A DNA stretch of 64,000 nucleotides, from assembly GCA_949825065.1 (NCBI GenBank), contig OX463839.1, positions 32,125,540 to 32,189,539 of the forward strand, written 5' to 3'. The position numbers and the translations under genes were made by a program. The DNA is from Odontocerum albicorne. Lineage: Eukaryota; Arthropoda; Insecta; Trichoptera; Odontoceridae. The notes beneath the pieces were generated by a model. That model saw only the letters and a list, made by a program, of their open reading frames with translations, made no database searches and was not told the origin of the DNA. Shown here piece after piece: positions 57,679 through 64,000 of this stretch (position 1 is the stretch's first letter; each line of letters begins with the position of its first letter).

Positions 57679-57756
57679 GTAAGAAAAATAAGAAATAAGT
57701 TAAATTATTAAAATTTTAAAGCGTAAGACTTTCTAGATGGATGTCAGTAAAATGAG

Positions 57757-58050
57757 ACCTTCGTGTCCTAGCTGGTAAGATGTTTGTCTTCCGATCCGGG
57801 GTTGTGGGTTCGATTTCCATTGATACTCATTTTTTTTTTCAAATAAAATATGGAGAGCGAGAAAAATATGGGACGTGGAAAGAGTGAAGTGAGATAGTTG
57901 GAGAAACTTTGACTGAGGGAAAGGTAAGAAGTGTGAAAAACTGGAGTTAATGTATGTGGCTGTGACAAACTCTGCATGTATGGATAGAAATACGTGGATA
58001 CACTTCCTCTCTGCCTACCCCAAAAGGGTATGTATGTATGTACCACAGCA
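57757..58050 (+). mobile_element. SINE head followed by LINE 3' end
   Basis: GACCTTCGTGTCCTAGCTGG (A box) and GTTGTGGGTTCGATTTCCAT (B box) form a tRNA-like head. From about 57850 a LINE tail follows: GGACGTGGAAAGAGTGAAGT, GGATAGAAATACGTGGATAC and CTCTGCCTACCCCAAAAGGG with a TATGTATGTATG end. Confidence 0.65.
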
Positions 58051-58233
58051 GAAATTTGGAAGTATAAGAGTGTAGAAAAATATTCCTTAAAACTGATTTT
58101 CATGTGGAGGGGCGCTTAAAAGGATTTATACAACGTTCGTAATGCTTTCCCAATCAAAATTTTGATAATTTGTACAAATATGGCAAGCTAGATTTCAACA
58201 TCGTAAATTTTCATCGATATATTTATTTACTTT

Positions 58234-58563
58234 CATAATACAGGCTTAGAATACAGGCTTAGCCCAATTACATTGAAATTCTAGTTAACATAATACAGGC
58301 TTAGAATACAGGCTTAGCCCAATTACATTGGAATTCTAGTTAACATAATACAGGCTTAGAATACAGGCTTAGCCCAATTACATTGAAATTCTAGTTAACA
58401 TAATACAGGCTTAGAATACAGGCTTAGCCCAATTACATTGAAATTCTAGTTAACATAATACAGGCTTAGAATACAGGCTTAGCCCAATTACATTGAAATT
58501 CTAGTTAACATAATACAGGCTTAGAATATAGGCTTAGCCCAATTACATTGAAATTCTAGTTAA
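58234..58563. repeat. 55-bp tandem repeat, 6 copies
   Basis: CATAATACAGGCTTAGAATA through AATTCTAGTTAA repeats at 58234, 58289, 58344, 58399, 58454 and 58509. Only two substitutions were noticed. Each unit holds an internal two-fold repeat of ATACAGGCTTAG. Confidence 0.95.
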
Positions 58564-59480
58564 CATATTTAAAGAAATATACATCATATTCTAAATTCAC
58601 TTAAATAAGTTGAGTGCTTTTAACGTACCCAATCTAAGAAGAAATTTTTCTTTTAGTTTTGGTAATGTGACACAAAAAATATGTCAATATCCGAAGCAGC
58701 CACGTTCGAAAGAGTTAAGGCTCTTCCGACAGGGATAACGGATGGGAGACCTGTTCTTGCGTATGGGATTGAGAACAGTTTTTACGAGCACAGTGTGGTG
58801 TAATTGTTAGAAGCATTTAACTCTAATACTTATAGTAAAGACATCTACAGTGACTTTTTGTAGTATAATTAGTATGACTACCTCTTCAAAACATGCACAC
58901 AAACTAAGCGACACCCTAAAATTTACAGTAGTCTATAGCAGACCCCCATACACAATTAGTTTCTGTATCGAAGACATGAAATATCCCGTAACTAAGATAG
59001 AGTTAAGATATTAACAATGTGAAATACATTAAAAAAAATAAGATGTACGCTTTTTGAGACATAAATTATAATACCTCGTTAGCAACATTTTTTTCTGAAG
59101 AATGTTGAGAAACACTCGTTTTAACTCCTTTAAGTTAAATATTTTAAATGAGTAAACCTGAATTTTATTTTTCAGAAAAGAAAAAGTATGTAAATTGAGA
59201 TATTAAATTTTGTTAAAATACAAACACTTTTACTCTGATTTAAAAAAAAATCCTTACTAATTCTTATTTTTATGACACTTTTATTGTATACAGTATTTAT
59301 TATTATGATACTTTTGTTGTACACAGTATTACATGGCGGATTTATTGCTAAATCACAATATCTTGCAACCAACGTCCCGTTGCTGCACCTCGTAGTCGAA
59401 AATCCTCTCACGATTCCAACGCCAATTCAATTGCAAAACGAAACTATGTCGTGGAATTCATTTTAAGCGGATGATCCGTT
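58564..59480. other. intronic spacer
   Basis: AT-rich with no recognised element. A 64-codon + frame at 59272-59466 has a hydrophobic start and an ordinary tail; I cannot assign it and it lacks splice continuity with exon 9. Confidence 0.35.
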
Positions 59481-59484
59481 TCAC

Positions 59485-59700
59485 ACCGGCAAACTCACAG
59501 TACAGCCACACCGCTGTACTGAATCCGTGGCCACACCGCTGTACTGAATAAGACACACCGAAGTGAGACGATTGGAGCACATCGGCATGTATTTTTTTTC
59601 TCATTTTGAAAGAATAGATATGACTTAAGTCATAGGTATCTTTATACTCCCGAATACTAGGTGAAAAGAATACATTTGTCATTCGAGGGGAAGAAGAAGA
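59485..59700 (-). mobile_element. SINE-related fragment
   Basis: CACACCGAAGTGAGACGATT, GGAGCACATCGGCATG and AGGTATCTTTATACTCCCGA are the reverse complement of the body and array monomer at 17490-17640. A 25-bp piece (GGCCACACCGCTGTACTGAAT core) is duplicated at 59505-59550. Confidence 0.65.
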
Positions 59701-60615
59701 AGAAACGAGTTCTTTTACTTTTATTAAATTTCTAACATGTGCGCATTTAACTGCGTCAACGATCTTTTGTCAGTGATTTGAGGGAATACCTTTTCCACTG
59801 TTGTGTCATATGTGTGTTTGTGTTATTTATATGTGTATACTTATATTAGTATTTGTGTGATAATCTCATTTTATTTGTGGCTCGATAAGCATTCGATTTT
59901 GATTCCGATTTCACGCTTTCTTCAAAATTTTATTCTAAAATTTTAGCTGAGCTTTCTTTGCTCCTTATCATTTCCTTTGAAGATTAATTTACTTTGTAGA
60001 CTATTGGAGTGAATAAGAGTAGCCACCCTACCACCTGCCTGCTAAACCTTTAAGGAGAATAATTACATATATTTATAAGATCAAGTGTAGGTGTAAAGTG
60101 TGGGGATGGGAAGGTGTCGGCTGCGGCCTGTATGATTGGAGCTTTCCCGCATTTGCATATGTGTTGAAGACATATTCGGTGAGAAAACCACAGAAAACTC
60201 ATCGAGGGAAGTCGAGCTTCAGAGGACCTCTGGGCTCTTCCGTTATGCGATATTAACACATTCGGCTTGTTTGTGGAGTGTGAGTGTTGTATGTATATAT
60301 AATGTAGCGCGAAGTCCAGGGGCGATGCTTCGCCCCTCCTGGTTTTCCTCTTTGGTCCGCGTGCCGCTCATCAGTCCTGGAGGCGTGTCTCTGGATCTGG
60401 AATGTTAAACACTGGGCAGTATCGGGTTTTCATTTGCTATACGCGATTTTTGTTTAATATTGACTTTAAATTTGAAGAGAGTATGTTTTTAAGGTGCATT
60501 TAGCATAAGGCTTAGTTGACACTAATACCAATAGAATTTGACCAAATTTTATTGTGACTTTATAGTTAAGCGGTTATCTAGGTGCTGCTTGAGTGAATTT
60601 AATTTACAAAGCCGG
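59701..60615. other. spacer with a GC-richer block
   Basis: The block at about 60090-60420 is GC-richer and contains an 8-bp hairpin (AGGGGCGA/TCGCCCCT, near 60319-60338). It may be the 5' region of a LINE, but no coding motif supports that. The rest is AT-rich. Confidence 0.35.
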
Positions 60616-60815
60616 NNNNNNNNNNNNNNNNNNNNNNNNNNNNNNNNNNNNNNNNNNNNNNNNNNNNNNNNNNNNNNNNNNNNNNNNNNNNNNNNNNNNN
60701 NNNNNNNNNNNNNNNNNNNNNNNNNNNNNNNNNNNNNNNNNNNNNNNNNNNNNNNNNNNNNNNNNNNNNNNNNNNNNNNNNNNNNNNNNNNNNNNNNNNN
60801 NNNNNNNNNNNNNNN
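60616..60815. other. assembly gap, 200 N
   Basis: Exactly 200 N bases, probably a placeholder of unknown true size. It could hide a missing exon of the NRF-6-like gene. Frames reported across it are meaningless. Confidence 0.99.
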
Positions 60816-62329
60816 ATTTTATTTTCACTAATAGTCAGAGGCAAGAAACACTGTCCACAGTTTGCATTGGAAATAAGTAAATTGATTAAAAAATTATCTC
60901 GTAATACATATTTTAATTTTGTTTCAAAATTCCTTTACGTAAGGCTGAGTCATATTTTAGTGACGAGAGACACATTATAAAATGAATCAATAGGATAAAA
61001 AAGAAAAGCGCAGTAGATAGTTTTTTTTTGTGTAATTTTAAAATACTATTCGTACGTATATATTTTTGTGACGGTGTACAGGGGCATTCAAAGGTAGCTC
61101 ATCGCCATTTTTTAAATATTTTTTATGATACATACTATATTTACAAATTATAATACGACATCAATAACCTAGTACGTGCCTACTCTAGTAGATCTAAAAA
61201 CTCGATAGCCCGAAACGATGTTGTCTTCCGACCACGCACATCAATGTTTTTATTTTATTTGGCATACGCATATAGACAATACCCAAATTCATTTTATACT
61301 CATATTTTAAATACATATATTTAAAATCAAAGAAGTACATATCAATTAACTACTCGGTCGAAACTACTAAAGCTAAATATGCTATATTAAAAACTTTTTC
61401 CGAAATGTTAAAGATACTCGTATTAATATCCGAGACGTCATTCGAATGTATCAAATCGCTAAACAAACCTAGAGAAAATAGCAAGTCTTCTATTTATAAA
61501 TTTCTGTATGGGGAATAGTTTCTAAGAACATAAAACCGTATAATTTACAAAATAGCCAGATTCGACTTTGTTCTTGTCATTAATCCAATAATAAGAGTCT
61601 AAAAAATTGTCAAACCTATCTTAATATGCGCAGAATACATTTTGTTGGTAAAAGTTATGAATAGCAACTAAGCCATGCACTCCCGCAAATGGAGTCATGC
61701 AAAATAATATTTTCGGCTTTCTCTGCTAATTGAGATTAACGAATTTCCTTCAACTCCGCACTAATGGTCCACTTTCCAATTTGCTGCATACCAGCTAACT
61801 GAAAAGGGATTTGAACACCTCCCATGACTGAACACATAACGAAAATATGTATCATCATAGTCGCTTATTTTTTCTCAGATAACGGAAACTTACGAAATAT
61901 CTTGAACGGTGTGTTTTGTTAGAAAACATAGTTAATGAATTACCTCGTCTTCTAAATATTGCGGTAGGATGAAATTGACACAAGGAGACCCCTCATCAAG
62001 GTCTACGCATTTGAAGCAGTTTGATGTATAATACTTCAAATATGCTCCCTTCAAAAAAATAAATGGGACATGTATCTGTTGTGTGCTCGGTTATCTGCAC
62101 TTCTCCGTACAAAAAGGCACCTTTCTTCATACCACACCTAAGCATATTGTATGCATATCGAGATTACTACACACCTAGCATCGGACTCGGTTCATATACG
62201 ATAGTTCGATAGCTTCCTAAGTAACTGAAATCTAGGGTTCAAGATAAGGTATTTACAGTGGGAACAAATATACTCGAACCTTCTAGTATTCAAATCAATT
62301 AACGTTAAATGAAAGTTAACAAAAGCACA
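60816..62329. other. AT-rich DNA without recognised feature
   Basis: No exon with NRF-6 character, no element termini and no RNA genes were recognised. Confidence 0.4.
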
Positions 62330-62800
62330 TTAATGCCAATTTTGATAAATAGCAGTGAAACATGGACGTGGAAGAAGAATGGAAATAGCCAAATAAATGC
62401 TGTTTTTACAGCATTTATTTGGCTATTTCCATTCTTTGTATTTCCATTGTTTTAATTTTTATTCAAACACTGAGAATATGATTAATACACATGAATATAT
62501 GATAAATATGAACTTTTGACAGATATCATAAGCAGAATAAGAAAGAGAACTGTTTGAGCATGTAGAACTAATGAGTTATGAAAGCTGATTGAATTAATAT
62601 ATAATACGAACATGGTCGGAAATCGTGAGAAAGTAGAGAGCTAAGTGAATAAAATAAGGAAATATTAAAAGTTAGAGAAACCGACTAAGTTGTATGAAAA
62701 TATATGGACAAGGAAGAAGAAAAAATGTATGTCACATTAGGAAAGTTTAATGCTCTGACATTTTCCTTCCTCACTGGGGACCAGTGTGATGTATGTACAT
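62330..62800 (+). mobile_element. LINE 3' end (SETW/WFGH family) with a fold-back
   Basis: Begins LMPILINSSETWTWKKNG on the + strand. Further on it has GAACTGTTTGAGCATGTAGA (LFEHVE) and GAATTAATATATAATACGAA, and ends TGACATTTTCCTTCCTCACT with a TGATGTATGTACA tail. It is interrupted by the hairpin at 62376-62435. Confidence 0.65.
62376..62435. repeat. perfect 28-bp inverted repeat with TTTT loop
   Basis: The left arm (62376-62403, starting AGAATGGAAATAGCC) is exactly complementary to the right arm (62408-62435). The loop is TTTT. The left arm is continuous with the LINE coding sequence; the right arm is its inverted copy. Confidence 0.95.
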
Positions 62801-64000
62801 ATTTAATTATTTAACATTTTTATGTAAATACACCTGGCGGATGGGTTGCTTTAAAGCACTTTCTTCCAATATATCTGTATAAGATCACACAAGAGTTTCA
62901 TGCATCGTGATAGAATTGATTTAGTTCTTTATTCTCACGACTATTTTCGTTTGGAATATAAAGAAATGCCTTTTACCATAAAATAAACATTGCAAAAAAG
63001 TATACATTCTTACTTATTTATTGTATTATTAAGACATTATGCCTAGATATAATGTAACATATTTATTATTTATTCAGTTTCTTTAAATATTCAATAATAC
63101 AATTCACAAGCCCCCAAGTTCCTGCATTTTCGGAGATCCCTAAAGTGGGCCCTGAACATTGAATGAAGGTGATTCATATCTCGGAATTGACCTTGTTATG
63201 AGTCATTCGTATGAACACGACGCCGGGGATCTCGCGCTTGTCCGTCTGGCCTACTCGAACAGTGCGATCGGTGTTTTCGTTAGAAACAATGTTTTCTGTC
63301 CTAAAATACGGTTTTCTTACTATAAAGTTCATAAAAATATTTTAAAAGTCAAGTTTGAAATGGTGATAAAAGATTTATTTGTTAATTTAACCCAAGATTT
63401 ATATTTAAAAAGAGAATTATGATAAGCACAATGACGTCGTTTATTTTATTTAAGGTATTTCATAATATTATTATTATATATCTTATCAGTGAGTCGCGGC
63501 GTGTATCTCCAAAAAAATGTGACAAAATAATTAAATTTCTACGATTTGAAGTATGACTCATTTCTCGAAAATATGTATTTTGTTTATATAGTCGTCGCTT
63601 TGACTTCGCCAGTGCTCAATTGACAGCAGGGTCTGAGGGAAAGAGACAGACACAAAGATGGCGCGTATTGTGACACGCATGTCCGTAGTGTAGAAAAGTT
63701 GTGAAAAGTTTTTGCTAACTTTTCGATACATTAGTGCTCGCTTATTTTATTTGCTTAGAATTTAGCGTTTCCTAACCAAAGAATAAATAATTGAAGATTG
63801 GTCACACCGTCGTTATCTAAGTGTTTACTCGTTACATTCTAATTTCGCCGATCTTTTGTCATAATATCATGTCATTGTGTTTAATAAATCAATCATAAGA
63901 TTATCTTAACACATTTAATTAGGATTTTTTTCGAGTTATAGCTTTAAACTTGTAGTTAAAACGATTAAAAACCTTCAAACTGTCACTTAAATATTGAAAA
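62801..64000. other. distal spacer; unassigned
   Basis: Contains an 87-codon + frame (63159-63422) whose first half (GDSYLGIDLVMSHSYEHDAG) has higher codon GC, but I recognise no family and see no splice context. A second GC-richer patch at 63590-63700 (CAGACACAAAGATGGCGCG) could be a decayed repeat. Confidence 0.3.

Noticed and set aside
59160..59190. Exon 10 of the NRF-6-like gene after the TTTTTCAG at 59168-59175
   Set aside because: The phase-compatible reading gives a lysine-rich run and a stop within about ten codons, with no resemblance to the family's next segment.
60538..60880. Frames spanning 60538-60880
   Set aside because: They are created by reading through the 200-N assembly gap.
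63159..63422. 87-codon frame as a gene
   Set aside because: No recognisable domain, no splice context, and the second half is ordinary AT-rich sequence.

Overview
This window looks like a piece of an insect nuclear genome. It is AT-rich, very repeat-dense, has spliceosomal introns, and carries one host gene of the NRF-6 (nose resistant to fluoxetine) acyltransferase family that is greatly expanded in insects. The LINE 3' ends (tails coding for YLGSMFT, SETW and WFGH motifs), the tRNA-headed SINEs and the TA- and TTAA-inserted DNA transposons suggest Lepidoptera or a related order. I hold that order call loosely. There is no sign of prokaryotic, organellar or viral origin.

The host gene runs on the + strand from about 12.56 kb to beyond 57.68 kb. 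I could place nine exons (12557-12764, 33614-33846, 41446-41639, 44354-44514, 46648-46804, 47553-47708, 48756-48866, 51341-51586, 57583-57678). Every junction has GT/AG sites and the phases agree, giving 520 codons plus 2 nt with no internal stop. The protein has a signal peptide, a cysteine-bearing NRF ectodomain, then the multi-pass acyltransferase-3 membrane domain. The last membrane helices and the stop codon are not in the window, or lie in the 200-N gap at 60616-60815. Intron 1 is 20.8 kb, intron 2 is 7.6 kb and intron 8 is 6.0 kb.

Almost everything else is mobile DNA or tandem repeat. 0-12.4 kb (upstream): a 36-bp minisatellite, a dead mariner with TA target duplication, LINE and mariner scraps, a 1.9-kb 48-bp minisatellite with alternating monomer types, and a Tigger-like miniature element. 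Intron 1: mariner-type and LINE remnants, many SINE pieces, and tandem arrays built from SINE, LINE and tRNA-like units. Intron 2: a nearly intact hAT element with a perfect 8-bp target duplication, then a 90-bp array derived from a LINE end. Intron 3: a TTAA-flanked piggyBac-like miniature element nested in a pogo-like element. Intron 8: a deleted, internally duplicated piggyBac and a jockey-like LINE truncated at both ends. 58-64 kb: a 55-bp array, repeat fragments, the assembly gap and a perfect 28-bp fold-back.

Two themes stand out. Several tandem arrays have monomers that are recognisable pieces of transposons, so local amplification of transposon ends is a recurrent process here. An 8-mer, TACGAGTA (either strand), occurs about ten times more often than base composition predicts. 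I found no evidence of a wholly new biological system.
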